DNA of 64,000 nt from positions 1-64,000 of the forward strand of contig JAPOWH010000008.1 of the NCBI GenBank assembly GCA_026707735.1, read 5' to 3'. The stretch is from Gammaproteobacteria bacterium. GTDB lineage: Bacteria > Pseudomonadota > Gammaproteobacteria > Pseudomonadales > Azotimanducaceae. This document shows positions 55,344 through 64,000 of the stretch, piece after piece. A model generated the notes under the pieces. It worked only from the letters and a program-made list of their open reading frames with translations, was not told where the DNA came from and searched no databases. The position numbers and the translations under genes are program-made. Each line of letters starts with the position of its first letter. Position 1 is the first letter of the stretch.

Positions 55344-56239
55344 GGTTCGGCATACAACCTAGTTCCTGCTACTTCTTCTATTCTCTTGCGCAATCGAGTT
55401 CGAGTAGCAATGTTTGTTGTTCTATTCCTAGCATGTGCAAGTTTATATCGGCCGATGCAATAGATCAGTCCCCAAGAGCGAATAAGCGCCCATTCGCTAG
55501 AGTCCGGCATTGCGCCGTAGTGGCAGAGAGACTCCACCACAAACTCGTCTCCGCCCCAACCCCACAAACCTATGAAGTCGAAGAACCGATTCCCCAAACA
55601 CGAGTTGGACCAATCAATGATGCCCCGCAAGTGCCGTGCTCCGTCTGTAATGATGTGTTCGACGCCCAAATCCCCGTGTATTACCACCACGTCTTTGCTT
55701 GCTTGGTTGGAGTCGTTTCGGTATTGGTTCAAGAATGCTTGAGCCTCCTCTATTTCCTCGCGGGAGAACTCATCTAGCCCAATCCAAAGATCATCATTCG
55801 ACTGTTGCAACCAATAGTCCGTTCGTTCAGATTGGTTTGGCACCGACTTCGTTCTGTGCCCGTGCAGCACGCCGAGCACGTCGGCAATTTCAATTGCAAG
55901 CGATGCAGCATCACAGGATTCAGGTTGCAGGCTCTCCAAGATATCTCCACGAATGATCCGATAGCCAGCAACCGGAACAGGATAGCCCGAAGGATTGGTC
56001 TCCCAATACTTGAACCTAGGTGTGCGAACTGGAATCGTTAACGCTTTCAGAAACTCTCGCTCATGCAGGAGCTTATCGGCATTGGCCCACGATTTGGGAA
56101 ACCGAAAAACCCATTCGTCGTTGATCAAGTACGAGACAAAGTCATTACCCTCCCCCAAGAGAGAAGCTTTGACTACTTCAAGATCGGTGCTCTCTTGTAC
56201 GATCCATTTGGCTTTGACTAACGTCAGGTCGAGATTCAC
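55340..56239 (-). CDS. Aminoglycoside/macrolide phosphotransferase-like protein
   Basis: This 299-aa APH-fold kinase starts at GTG. The nucleotide-binding N-lobe (GEGNDFVSYLINDEWVFRFP) lacks a recognisable second Lys motif but matches the antibiotic-kinase pattern. The catalytic loop is VIHGDLGVEHIITDG and the metal site GIIDWSNSCLGNRFFDFIGLW. HGDLGVEHI is seen in the APH/Mph-like group. Resistance is possible but not shown; such enzymes are also chromosomal with unknown substrates. It shares an operon with the GNAT gene through a four-base overlap. Confidence 0.85.
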   Translation of the reverse strand: MNLDLTLVKAKWIVQESTDLEVVKASLLGEGNDFVSYLINDEWVFRFPKSWANADKLLHEREFLKALTIPVRTPRFKYWETNPSGYPVPVAGYRIIRGDILESLQPESCDAASLAIEIADVLGVLHGHRTKSVPNQSERTDYWLQQSNDDLWIGLDEFSREEIEEAQAFLNQYRNDSNQASKDVVVIHGDLGVEHIITDGARHLRGIIDWSNSCLGNRFFDFIGLWGWGGDEFVVESLCHYGAMPDSSEWALIRSWGLIYCIGRYKLAHARNRTTNIATRTRLRKRIEEVAGTRLYAEP

Positions 56240-56330
56240 GAACTCACTCTCATAAGCTTGTATTTCGATACGGCGACAACTTCGTGCACAATCCTAAGGG
56301 CGACACCAAATCTGGAATATAGGGAGAATC

Positions 56331-57110
56331 GTGGAATTCAGCAAGATCGAATACGAGATTCGCAATGGAGTGGCCATAGTTCGTTTCAACGATCCCTCTG
56401 TAATGAACGCTATCGGCAATGAAATGCTTGGTGAACTTTCGCAAGTCGTTGCCTCGATAGCACGGTCCGACAGTGGTGCACGATGCTTGCTACTCACTGG
56501 TGTTGGTCGAGGATTCTGTTCCGGTGCGAATCTCGCCGATACAAGTACTACCAAGAAAGTTGATGGCAGTCTGCGGGGCGGTTACCACCCAGTGCTGCTC
56601 GCATTGAGGGACATGAACATGCCGATTGTGACAGCAGTCAACGGTGCAGCAGCGGGTGTTGGCATGAGTTTCGCCATGATGGGCGACATCGTGTGTGCCT
56701 CGAGAGACGCGTTTTTTCTTCAAGCCTTTGCGAAAATTGGTCTGGTTCCCGATGGAGGCGCAACTTTCCTACTTCCTCGCTTGATTGGCTGGGGTCGCGC
56801 TGTCGAGCTTTCGATGCTTGCTGAACGCCTGCCTGCAACCAAGGGTTTTGAATGGGGTTTGGTTAATCGGCTATACGACGACACTGACGAATTGATGACT
56901 GGGGCAATGGAGCTCGCTACGAGACTGGCAAAGGGACCCGCGTCCCTTGCCATGATCCGCCGACTCTACTGGGCTACATGGCACAGTGCCTACGAACAAC
57001 AACTCGACATGGAAGCTCGCTTACAATCCGAAGCAGGCAAGACTCAAGACAACGCCGAGGGAGTGAGAGCTTTCTTGCAGAAGCGAGAACCCGATTTCAA
57101 AGGACATTGA
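56331..57110 (+). CDS. Enoyl-CoA hydratase/isomerase family protein (PaaG-like)
   Basis: This 259-aa crotonase-fold enzyme starts at GTG with GGGAG upstream. GVGRGFCSGANLADT and NGAAAGVGMSFAMMGDIVCA form the CoA site and oxyanion hole. The classical Glu pair is missing, and Asp in GLVPDGGATFLLPRL is at the position used by PaaG-type isomerases, so an isomerase function is likely. The stop TGA shares its last base with the ATG of the SDR gene, so the two are coupled and probably act in one pathway of CoA-ester or ring-acid breakdown. Confidence 0.9.
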   Translation: MEFSKIEYEIRNGVAIVRFNDPSVMNAIGNEMLGELSQVVASIARSDSGARCLLLTGVGRGFCSGANLADTSTTKKVDGSLRGGYHPVLLALRDMNMPIVTAVNGAAAGVGMSFAMMGDIVCASRDAFFLQAFAKIGLVPDGGATFLLPRLIGWGRAVELSMLAERLPATKGFEWGLVNRLYDDTDELMTGAMELATRLAKGPASLAMIRRLYWATWHSAYEQQLDMEARLQSEAGKTQDNAEGVRAFLQKREPDFKGH

Positions 57111-57889
57111 TGACATCGCTCGAAGGCAGAATTGCGCTTGTTACGGGTGGAGGACGCGGCATTGGGCGAGCCATCTCGCTGGCCCTTGGTTCGGCTGGGG
57201 CCGATGTAGCAATCAGCTACAGACGCGACCAGTCGGCGGCATCGGACGCCGTAGCCGAAATTGCCCAGGAAGGCCGGCGATCTAAAGCGTATTGCGCACA
57301 GCTGCAAGTCGAAGAAGACTGCGATTCATTGGTGCAGCAGGTTCTAGGCGATTTCGGAATTCCAACTATTCTCATCAATAACGCCGGGATTGCGAGTCGC
57401 GGATTGTCAGTCGCCGAGACTAACTCCGCGGAGGTCGCGGAGGTCATGGCCATTCACGCTTTTGCCGCACATACTCTGTGCCGACTTCTCATTCCACACA
57501 TGCGTACAGCGGAGCGGGCTGACATCGTGATGATCTCAAGCGCCACAACGTCCGATCCCATCGCCAACGGCGCACCGTACAACATGGCGAAAGCAGCATT
57601 GGAGATGTTGGCGTATACAGTGTCTCGCGAAGAGCGCGAACAGGGCATTCGCGCAAATGTCGTAGCGCCCGGTCTGGTGGATACCGAAATGGGACGACGG
57701 CTAATGCGAGCTCGCGCAGGAGTATTGAACATTAGCGAACTTGACAGCGTCTCACCGTTTGCGCATGTCTGCAAACCAAGTGAAGTGGCAAAGCTCGTGG
57801 CGTTCCTTGTGTCGTCTGAAAACTCCTATATGACCGGAGCCCGCATTCCGTTCAATGCTGGTGGCACGGTCGACTATGAGTGGTACTAA
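57110..57889 (+). CDS. Short-chain dehydrogenase/reductase
   Basis: This 259-aa NAD(P)-dependent oxidoreductase has the Rossmann motif TGGGRGIG and the structural NNAG (ILINNAGIA). The catalytic Ser is in VMISSATTSD and the Tyr/Lys in APYNMAKAALE. SYRRD after strand two, with Arg, suggests NADP preference. PGLVDTEMG is the usual segment after the active site. It resembles FabG-like 3-oxoacyl or 3-hydroxyacyl reductases. The start at 57110 overlaps the crotonase stop (TGATG); a longer frame begins inside that gene and is rejected. Confidence 0.93.
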   Translation: MTSLEGRIALVTGGGRGIGRAISLALGSAGADVAISYRRDQSAASDAVAEIAQEGRRSKAYCAQLQVEEDCDSLVQQVLGDFGIPTILINNAGIASRGLSVAETNSAEVAEVMAIHAFAAHTLCRLLIPHMRTAERADIVMISSATTSDPIANGAPYNMAKAALEMLAYTVSREEREQGIRANVVAPGLVDTEMGRRLMRARAGVLNISELDSVSPFAHVCKPSEVAKLVAFLVSSENSYMTGARIPFNAGGTVDYEWY

Positions 57890-57954
57890 ATCAACTCGTG
57901 CACATTGCCTTCCGAAGCCAACTAGCCAGATCTATTCGAAACTAACGCTCAGTT

Positions 57955-60900
57955 GTGACCTCCGCGCAACTTCAGAACACTCATAGCTTCCATCCTTTAA
58001 TTGAGGAGTGGTTTCACAACAAGTATGGAGAGCCCACTGCCGTACAAAGTCAGAGCTGGCCCCGCATCGCAAACGGCGAAAACCTGGTGGTTTCTGCACC
58101 GACCGGAAGTGGAAAGACTCTTACCGCATTCCTCGCGCTAATCGATCAATTCGCCCGAAACGACTTGGAATCAGGTGCGATTAGAGTGGTGTACGTGTCG
58201 CCACTCAAAGCACTCAACAACGACATACAACGCAATCTGCTAGAGCCCCTAGGCGAACTCCGAGCCACATTTGCTCGTTCTGGATACCCGTTCCCATCTA
58301 TTCAAGTACAAACACGCAGCGGAGATACGCCACAATCCGTACGACAACGAATGCTCCGACAGCCACCGGAGATTCTCGTAACAACGCCCGAGAGCTTGAT
58401 GTTCATGCTCACGGCTCGTCGCAGCCAAGATCTGTTTGATCATGTCGAGACCGTGATTTTGGACGAGATTCACGCACTGGTCGAAAACAGGCGCGGCGCG
58501 ATGCTTATGGCATGCCTTGAACGAATCGTCGACATGTCAGGAGAATTTCAGCGCATAGCGCTTTCGGCTACCGTGCGACCCATGTCAACAATCGTCAAAT
58601 ATGTCGCAGGCTACGATCACCACGGCCAACCAAGAATTGTTGACTCGATTGACGTCCGAGGAGCCAAGAGACTAGAGCTTTCGGTGCATTTGCCCAAGAA
58701 GGCCATAGAAGCATACGAGCAAGGCCAGCCGATCTGGGAGCACTTGATCAGCGAATTCAATACGGCAATCCAAACAAACCGCTCGACGTTGGTCTTTGTT
58801 GGCTCCCGACGCATGGCCGAAAAGATCACTCACGACGTAAATCGCGAAGCCGAGTCGGTACTTGCCTATTCTCACCATGGCTCCCTCTCACGTGAAATCC
58901 GAGAGGAGGTCGAATCACGACTGAAACGTGGCGAACTCAAAGCCATCGTGGCAACAAGCTCACTGGAAATGGGAATCGACATCGGCTATCTCGATGAAGT
59001 GTTGCTGGTCCAGTCTCCGCCTAGCGTGTCGTCCACTCTACAGAGAATCGGCCGATCAGGTCATAAAGTCGGCGATGTCTCACGCGCAAAGCTCTACCCA
59101 ACGCACGCGAGAGACTTGGTTGATGCCGCGGCTCTTATGCAAGCAGTAGAAACCCGAGACATAGAGCCAATGAGTCCATTGGTTTGCCCATTGGACCTCT
59201 TGGCTCAGCTGATCGTCTCGCATTGCGTTGCTAGTGGCACTCGGAAGGACGCGATCTTCGCCACTCTCACACGTAGCTTCCCGTTCGCTGAACTTAGCCG
59301 AAAGCATTTTGATCTCGTCGTGGGAATGCTGACCGGCAGGTACGAAGATGCCCGCATCAGAAGCTTGCAGCCACGCATTTCTCATGACCGCGCTAGTGGC
59401 AAACTCACTGTCCGCAAGGGCGCATCGCTTGCTCTGTATTCCTCTGGTGGCACCATTCCAGATCGTGGTTACTATCGTCTGCGTCATGTGGACTCCGGCG
59501 CGTTGATTGGAGAGCTTGACGAGGAGTACGTCTGGGAGGCAAAGATCGGACAGCATCTGACCTTTGGTTCACAGCAATGGGAGATAGCGTCAATAACACA
59601 CAATGACGTAAATGTGAGATCGAAAGGCTCGTCATCTGCGCCAATCCCGTTCTATCGATCCGAATTTACCAATAGAGAATTCCATTTCGCGCGTCTAGTC
59701 GGGAATTTTCTTGAAACCGCCGAACATTTCCTTAACCAAGACAAAAAGGAATCGCTCCTCAATCTCCTAACTGAACGCGGATTTGAAACTACAGCCGCTT
59801 CAAACCTGATAGAGCTACTTGAACGACAAAAGCAAAGCACAGGCGTTCTACCACATACAAACAATCTGATTGTCGAGTGGTTGACCTCTGGACCAGGCGG
59901 TTACGTTTCAGGAGCTAGCGACGATCAAGCTGTCCTCCATACGAGTTGGGGAGGAAAAGTAAACCGTCCTATTGCGCTTGCAATGGAGTCAGCGTGGAGA
60001 GAGACGTTTGCTAGCGAACCCGACATCACCTGCGACAACTACTGCATCGCAATCCAACTCAAGCAGGGGGCATCCATCGAATCCATTTTGGGATTTCTCG
60101 AACCAACAAGATTCAAGCAGCGATTGTCCGAGTCGCTGGAGAAGTCCGGATTCTTTGGTGCAAGATTTCGCGAATGCGCTGGTCGAGCATTGTTGCTAAA
60201 CAAGAACAGGTTTGATCAGCGCGTGCCGCTATGGATGACTCGAATGCAGTCCAAAAAACTGCTTGCGGCCGCGCAGACCTACAAGGATTTCCCCATACTT
60301 ATCGAAGCACTCCGTACCTGCTACAGAGATGAGTTCGACCTTGATGCTGCAATGCAGGTGCTTCACAAAATCCAGCAAGGCTCCATTGATATTCAGGTTG
60401 TCAGAAACAAGCTTCCCAGTCCCTTTGCAACCGACATCACGTTCGATCAGATTGGAAGGTACATGTATGCCGACGATGAGCCAGAAAAGAAGAGGCATTC
60501 GGCCGTAGCCGGTGATTTGATTGAGGGTGCGATCCGAAATCCCGAACTTCGACCATTGCTCGACGAAAACGTCGTAAACGACTTCGAGCTAAAAATTCAG
60601 AGACGGTTCCCATCTTACGAGCCGATCGAGCCGCTTGAAGTTGAAGAGTGGGTGAAGACTCGGGTGTGGATTCCCATAGACCAGTGGTTCGCTGACACAG
60701 AAATTCCCGCGAATGTTGAGCGAATAGAGATTCGAGATTGGACCGGTTTAGTCCATGTGGAAAACCGAGAACTAATTCAAAACAATCCCCTGCAAGCTGT
60801 TGCCAACGCACTACAGTTCTACGGTCCGCACTCCCGCAATGAACTCAATGGGTTCATCCCAATAGACGATGATGACCTCGGCCCAATCCTTGGGGAGTTG

Positions 60901-62214
60901 ATTGATAGCGAGACCTTGACAGACGATGTTCGCGTCGCAGATCGCGCGTCATTTCAATTGTGTGACCGCGAGAACTTGGACGCTCTGCTGCGCTACCAGC
61001 GCTTGGCGAATAGACCGATCGTCGAACCAGTGTCGATACGCAAGTGGACAAGCTTCGTGTCCGAATGGCAAGAGTTCGGACTGAGTAAAGATGAGACAGA
61101 CCCCGTACTCGACGTTGTTGACTATCTTCGAGGCTATAGTGCGCCGGTGTCCTTCTGGCTGCGTGATGTGTGGTTGCCCCGATGTGGATCTATTCCTGCG
61201 GAGAGATTGAGCGAATCCCTTGCTTCTCAGGAAATCTGTTGGAGGGGCACGGGTCGCGAAAAAGTGTGCGTGGGACAACCCGACGACATCGCGTTTCCTC
61301 GCAAATCACAAACTGGCTCCAAAGTACTCAGGAACCTTTTTGTAGATCCAAATGCAAGGTACACGTTCTCTCAACTTTACGCTCGCAGCCAGAATTCTCT
61401 AAGCGAATTCAACGATCTATTCTGGGAGTCCGTTTGGAGCGGAGACATTTCGTCTGACAATATGAGCTCCCTCAAATCGGGTCTAGAAAGAAGGTTCAAG
61501 TGCGGTTCCGTCAGTACTCGCGCTACACCTCGAACCTTTCGTGCAACTCGCCGCAACTCAAAGATTCGAAGGACCATTTGGCCAGGCACCTGGTATTGGA
61601 TCGAGTCTCAAGGTACTTTGGAGGACCCAATTGGCGAGCTTGAAGATGCAAAGGAGCGTGCTCGTTTGTTGCTAGACCGCTACGGGTTCGTTACAAGGGA
61701 AATCGCAAATCGAGATGGTGGGGAGTTTCGCTGGTCGCTGGTTTTTCCAGCATTAAGAATCATGGAGTTGGCCGGAGAGGTAACGGTGGGTCTGTTTTTC
61801 TCAGAGTTGTCCGGACCCCAGTTTGCACGACAAGATGCACTACGGTTGCTCACGAATTGCAGGTCTTGTGAACCCCGTTGGTTGGCTGCATATGATCCGG
61901 CAAGTCCTTGTGGAATGGGATTGAACTGGTCAGAACTTCCCGCGCGGCGAAGTGGCACCTTCATTGGGGTTGCTGGTGACGAAGTACTTTGTACAAGCTT
62001 GGCGAATGGCAGAAAGCTAAAGGTATACGTGGACGCTGATGACGCACGCCTTAGCGAATTGTTCAAAGAGTTTCCATCTACAGTAAGTGACGCGAGGACG
62101 TTAGTCATAGACGAAATCAACGACGAGTCAGCTAGATCAAGTCCCTACTTTCCACTGCTTGCCCGAACGACTCCAGCGTATCGCGACCATCAGAGAATTT
62201 ACGTCGAGAGTTAG
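57955..62214 (+). CDS. lhr: Lhr-family large helicase
   Basis: This 1419-aa ATP-dependent DNA/RNA helicase is of the long Lhr type (about 1500 aa in E. coli), starting at GTG. The Lhr core (~1-870) has the Q-motif region, Walker A SAPTGSGKT (about residues 48-56), DEIH (about 169-172), motif III SATV, and motifs V-VI ATSSLEMGIDIG and QRIGRSGH, then winged-helix and core-specific domains. The C-terminal ~500 residues match the Lhr-CTD, including a winged-helix stretch ALQFYGPHSRNELNGF, a region shown to act as a DNA glycosylase in relatives. A nucleic-acid repair role is therefore likely. It is monocistronic. Confidence 0.92.
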   Translation: MTSAQLQNTHSFHPLIEEWFHNKYGEPTAVQSQSWPRIANGENLVVSAPTGSGKTLTAFLALIDQFARNDLESGAIRVVYVSPLKALNNDIQRNLLEPLGELRATFARSGYPFPSIQVQTRSGDTPQSVRQRMLRQPPEILVTTPESLMFMLTARRSQDLFDHVETVILDEIHALVENRRGAMLMACLERIVDMSGEFQRIALSATVRPMSTIVKYVAGYDHHGQPRIVDSIDVRGAKRLELSVHLPKKAIEAYEQGQPIWEHLISEFNTAIQTNRSTLVFVGSRRMAEKITHDVNREAESVLAYSHHGSLSREIREEVESRLKRGELKAIVATSSLEMGIDIGYLDEVLLVQSPPSVSSTLQRIGRSGHKVGDVSRAKLYPTHARDLVDAAALMQAVETRDIEPMSPLVCPLDLLAQLIVSHCVASGTRKDAIFATLTRSFPFAELSRKHFDLVVGMLTGRYEDARIRSLQPRISHDRASGKLTVRKGASLALYSSGGTIPDRGYYRLRHVDSGALIGELDEEYVWEAKIGQHLTFGSQQWEIASITHNDVNVRSKGSSSAPIPFYRSEFTNREFHFARLVGNFLETAEHFLNQDKKESLLNLLTERGFETTAASNLIELLERQKQSTGVLPHTNNLIVEWLTSGPGGYVSGASDDQAVLHTSWGGKVNRPIALAMESAWRETFASEPDITCDNYCIAIQLKQGASIESILGFLEPTRFKQRLSESLEKSGFFGARFRECAGRALLLNKNRFDQRVPLWMTRMQSKKLLAAAQTYKDFPILIEALRTCYRDEFDLDAAMQVLHKIQQGSIDIQVVRNKLPSPFATDITFDQIGRYMYADDEPEKKRHSAVAGDLIEGAIRNPELRPLLDENVVNDFELKIQRRFPSYEPIEPLEVEEWVKTRVWIPIDQWFADTEIPANVERIEIRDWTGLVHVENRELIQNNPLQAVANALQFYGPHSRNELNGFIPIDDDDLGPILGELIDSETLTDDVRVADRASFQLCDRENLDALLRYQRLANRPIVEPVSIRKWTSFVSEWQEFGLSKDETDPVLDVVDYLRGYSAPVSFWLRDVWLPRCGSIPAERLSESLASQEICWRGTGREKVCVGQPDDIAFPRKSQTGSKVLRNLFVDPNARYTFSQLYARSQNSLSEFNDLFWESVWSGDISSDNMSSLKSGLERRFKCGSVSTRATPRTFRATRRNSKIRRTIWPGTWYWIESQGTLEDPIGELEDAKERARLLLDRYGFVTREIANRDGGEFRWSLVFPALRIMELAGEVTVGLFFSELSGPQFARQDALRLLTNCRSCEPRWLAAYDPASPCGMGLNWSELPARRSGTFIGVAGDEVLCTSLANGRKLKVYVDADDARLSELFKEFPSTVSDARTLVIDEINDESARSSPYFPLLARTTPAYRDHQRIYVES

Positions 62215-62231
62215 CGCTTGCTGCAATTTCG

Positions 62232-62918
62232 CTAAGCTCTTTGTCGTCGAGACCGCAAGTACGAAACTGTCCACTTCGCCACAAGCGGAAAGATGCCCAG
62301 CAAAACTAATGCAACAATCAATGTCGGAGAAAGAATCCCTGAAAGCGATTCCAACTGTCCAAGTTGACTACCAGCATTTACGAACACTATGGTTGTTGCA
62401 AGCATGCCAATTTGGCTTACCCAAACGAATGACCAGAACTTAATGGTCGTGAGGCCCATGGCAGCGTTAACAACAAAGTAAGGAATCGTCGGAACCAACC
62501 TAATTGCAAACAGATAGAAGATTCCATCCCTGTCGATGCCATCGTTAATGGGTCCCAACTGAGTTGCGAACTTATTTTGGACCACGTCTCTGAACAAATA
62601 GCGGGCAAGCAGAAATGCGAGACCTGCACCGACTGTACTTACGATCGATACAACAATAACGCCAGTGACTAAGTCGAATATCGCTCCGGCGAGCAACGTA
62701 AGTCCAGTTGCGCTTGGAATCGAAAGCGATGTCAATCCTATGTAAACCAATGCGAATAGAAGTATTGTGACCACAGGATTCTCACTATAGAACTCGACTA
62801 GCTTCGCTCTCTGTTCCTGGAGGTATGCAAGGGAAAAGTAATCTGAGATATCGAGGGCAAAGAAAAGAACCACGACGCTCACGACTACGAGCACAAGAAT
62901 GATCTGCGGTGGTTTCAT
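62232..62918 (-). CDS. TVP38/TMEM64 family (DedA-like) membrane protein
   Basis: This 228-aa inner-membrane protein has about six hydrophobic segments and the VTT/DedA core. Typical features are GLTLLAGAIFDLVTGVIVVS, with glycines in a re-entrant loop, then FLLARYLFRD and RLVPTIPYFVVNAAMGLT (Arg-x-x-Pro and Asn). Such proteins are thought to flip phospholipids or support membrane homeostasis. It converges with lhr, with 17 bases between stops. The window-edge acyl-CoA dehydrogenase lies to its right on the same strand. Confidence 0.9.
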   Translation of the reverse strand: MKPPQIILVLVVVSVVVLFFALDISDYFSLAYLQEQRAKLVEFYSENPVVTILLFALVYIGLTSLSIPSATGLTLLAGAIFDLVTGVIVVSIVSTVGAGLAFLLARYLFRDVVQNKFATQLGPINDGIDRDGIFYLFAIRLVPTIPYFVVNAAMGLTTIKFWSFVWVSQIGMLATTIVFVNAGSQLGQLESLSGILSPTLIVALVLLGIFPLVAKWTVSYLRSRRQRA

Positions 62919-63077
62919 TTGTGGCGAAGAATGCTGTGTGAGTGTTGCAAGACAAGTGAGGGTGCCTGTTGGTTTTGGGAATGGATTTCCAAGACAAGCT
63001 TTGGCGGCCTCGCCGCTATCTGCAACCCTCCTCAGATTGGGACTGAACCCATTCTGCCGGCGTAGTTGTCCAAACAG

Positions 63078-64000
63078 CTAGTCCGGCAAACCCAACACTC
63101 GTTTGGCGACGATATTCCTTTGAATTTCATTGCTACCACTATATATAGATGAGGCCCGACCGGCCAACCAAGCGCGAGTGTCACCTATGTTGCGTGGAGA
63201 AAATCCAGCTCCGCTCCAGCCAAGACCTTCACAACCTCGCATTTCGACAAACAGCTGAGAGCGTTGCTGTTGCAGTTCAGTGCCATACATCTTGAATATT
63301 GAAGTCTGGGGACCAGGAGTTTTGCCGTCTTCCGTTTCTTCTACAGTACGACGTTGTGTCAATTGAAAAGCATGTGAGTTCATATTGGCGACCACAACTC
63401 TGCTTCGCAGCACTTGGTCCGCAATCTTGTGGTCGATTTCTCCAACATACGATTTTGCTTCTTGCTCCAGCGATGGACCGGGGTCTCGGGTCGCGCCACC
63501 ACCTACCAAAGAAGCCATACTTCCTCGTTCATGCTGCAAGAGTCGCTTTCCGACAGTCCACCCCTTGTTCAAATCGCCCAACAAGTCTTCCTTCATGGCT
63601 ATCGCGTTGTCAAAAAACGTCTCACAAAAGGGCGACTCGCCGGAAATGAGGCGAATTGGTTTTACAGTAATCCCTGCCTGTGACATGTCCATAAGAACAA
63701 AGCTAATGCCTTCATGCTTGGGTACATCGGGATTGGTGCGAACAAGTACGAATATCCAGTCGGCGACCTGTGCGCCCGACGTCCAGATCTTTGATCCATT
63801 GACTATAAAGTGATCGCCATTGTCGACGGCGCGTGTTTGCAGCGAAGCCAAATCGGAACCAGCGTTGGGTTCACTATAGCCTTGACACCAAGCGACTTCT
63901 GCGCGAACAATGCGAGGGAGATGTCTTTGCTTTTGATCTTCAGTTCCAAATTCCAGAAGGGTGGGGCCAATTAGAGAAATCCCCATTCCAGCAAGAGGAG
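63078..64000 (-). CDS. Acyl-CoA dehydrogenase family protein (5' end outside window)
   Basis: The reading frame is open to the right edge, so the ~90 N-terminal residues of this FAD enzyme are missing; about 306 codons are visible. The flavin-binding part shows WCQGYSEPNAGSDLASLQTR and VNGSKIWTSGAQVADWIF. The C-terminal helices contain the long QRSQLFVEMRGCEGLGWSG and the flavin contact SIYSGSNEIQRNIVAKRVLG, with SGSNEIQ typical of the FadE17/FadE28-like group. No catalytic Glu assignment is attempted. The Met at 63986 is internal. Confidence 0.92.
   Translation of the reverse strand, partial: PLAGMGISLIGPTLLEFGTEDQKQRHLPRIVRAEVAWCQGYSEPNAGSDLASLQTRAVDNGDHFIVNGSKIWTSGAQVADWIFVLVRTNPDVPKHEGISFVLMDMSQAGITVKPIRLISGESPFCETFFDNAIAMKEDLLGDLNKGWTVGKRLLQHERGSMASLVGGGATRDPGPSLEQEAKSYVGEIDHKIADQVLRSRVVVANMNSHAFQLTQRRTVEETEDGKTPGPQTSIFKMYGTELQQQRSQLFVEMRGCEGLGWSGAGFSPRNIGDTRAWLAGRASSIYSGSNEIQRNIVAKRVLGLPD

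Overview
The window looks like a chromosomal segment of a Gram-negative gammaproteobacterium of roughly half GC. The best evidence is the block smc-zipA-ligA (44.9-51.6 kb): zipA is confined to Gammaproteobacteria, and this order is known from pseudomonad-like genomes. An outer membrane is implied by a TonB-dependent receptor and a SPOR lipoprotein. Genes are tightly packed, with many 1-4 base overlaps and several GTG or TTG starts. There is no rRNA, tRNA, CRISPR array, insertion sequence or prophage. I cannot name the species from sequence alone. Layout: 0-4 kb holds the 3' part of an ABC exporter, a PhyH-family dioxygenase and a FemAB/GNAT-like acyltransferase. 4.1-10.8 kb is one operon of RDD, SpoIIM-like, DUF4129, DUF4350, MoxR AAA+ ATPase and DUF58 genes, a known membrane/chaperone module of poorly defined role. 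11-12.4 kb holds two more RDD proteins on visibly AT-richer DNA. 12.5-17.6 kb has asnS and a heterodimeric MdlA/MdlB-type ABC exporter. 17.6-21.7 kb has a one-domain voltage-gated cation channel, an ERG4/ERG24-type sterol reductase and a divergent secreted protein with two haem c motifs. 21.8-31.2 kb has lipA, an M17 aminopeptidase, cysS, a serine beta-lactamase-like secreted protein, and a BtuB-like receptor translationally coupled to an M20 peptidase. 31.2-44.7 kb is a metabolic and detoxification region: HNH nuclease, TauD-like dioxygenase, SPOR lipoprotein, GST, peroxiredoxin, Ldh2-type dehydrogenase, haloalkane dehalogenase, a CYP153-type alkane hydroxylase broken by a frameshift, acyl-CoA dehydrogenase, crotonase, a DUF169 protein and a possible ferritin-like protein. 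44.9-51.6 kb is the replication/division block. 51.6-53.4 kb contains a MerR regulator and, leftward of it, a possible undescribed small transcription unit with its own promoter, palindromes and hairpin. 53.8-64 kb has two APH-fold kinases, a GNAT, a crotonase-SDR pair, a long Lhr helicase, a TVP38-family membrane protein and a truncated acyl-CoA dehydrogenase. How the parts fit: the acyl-CoA dehydrogenases, crotonases, SDR, CYP153, dehalogenase and GST suggest a heterotroph using fatty acids, alkanes or halogenated hydrocarbons. The items most worth a second look are the CYP153 lesion, explained exactly by loss of one copy of a 7-base tandem repeat, and the small transcription unit next to the MerR gene.
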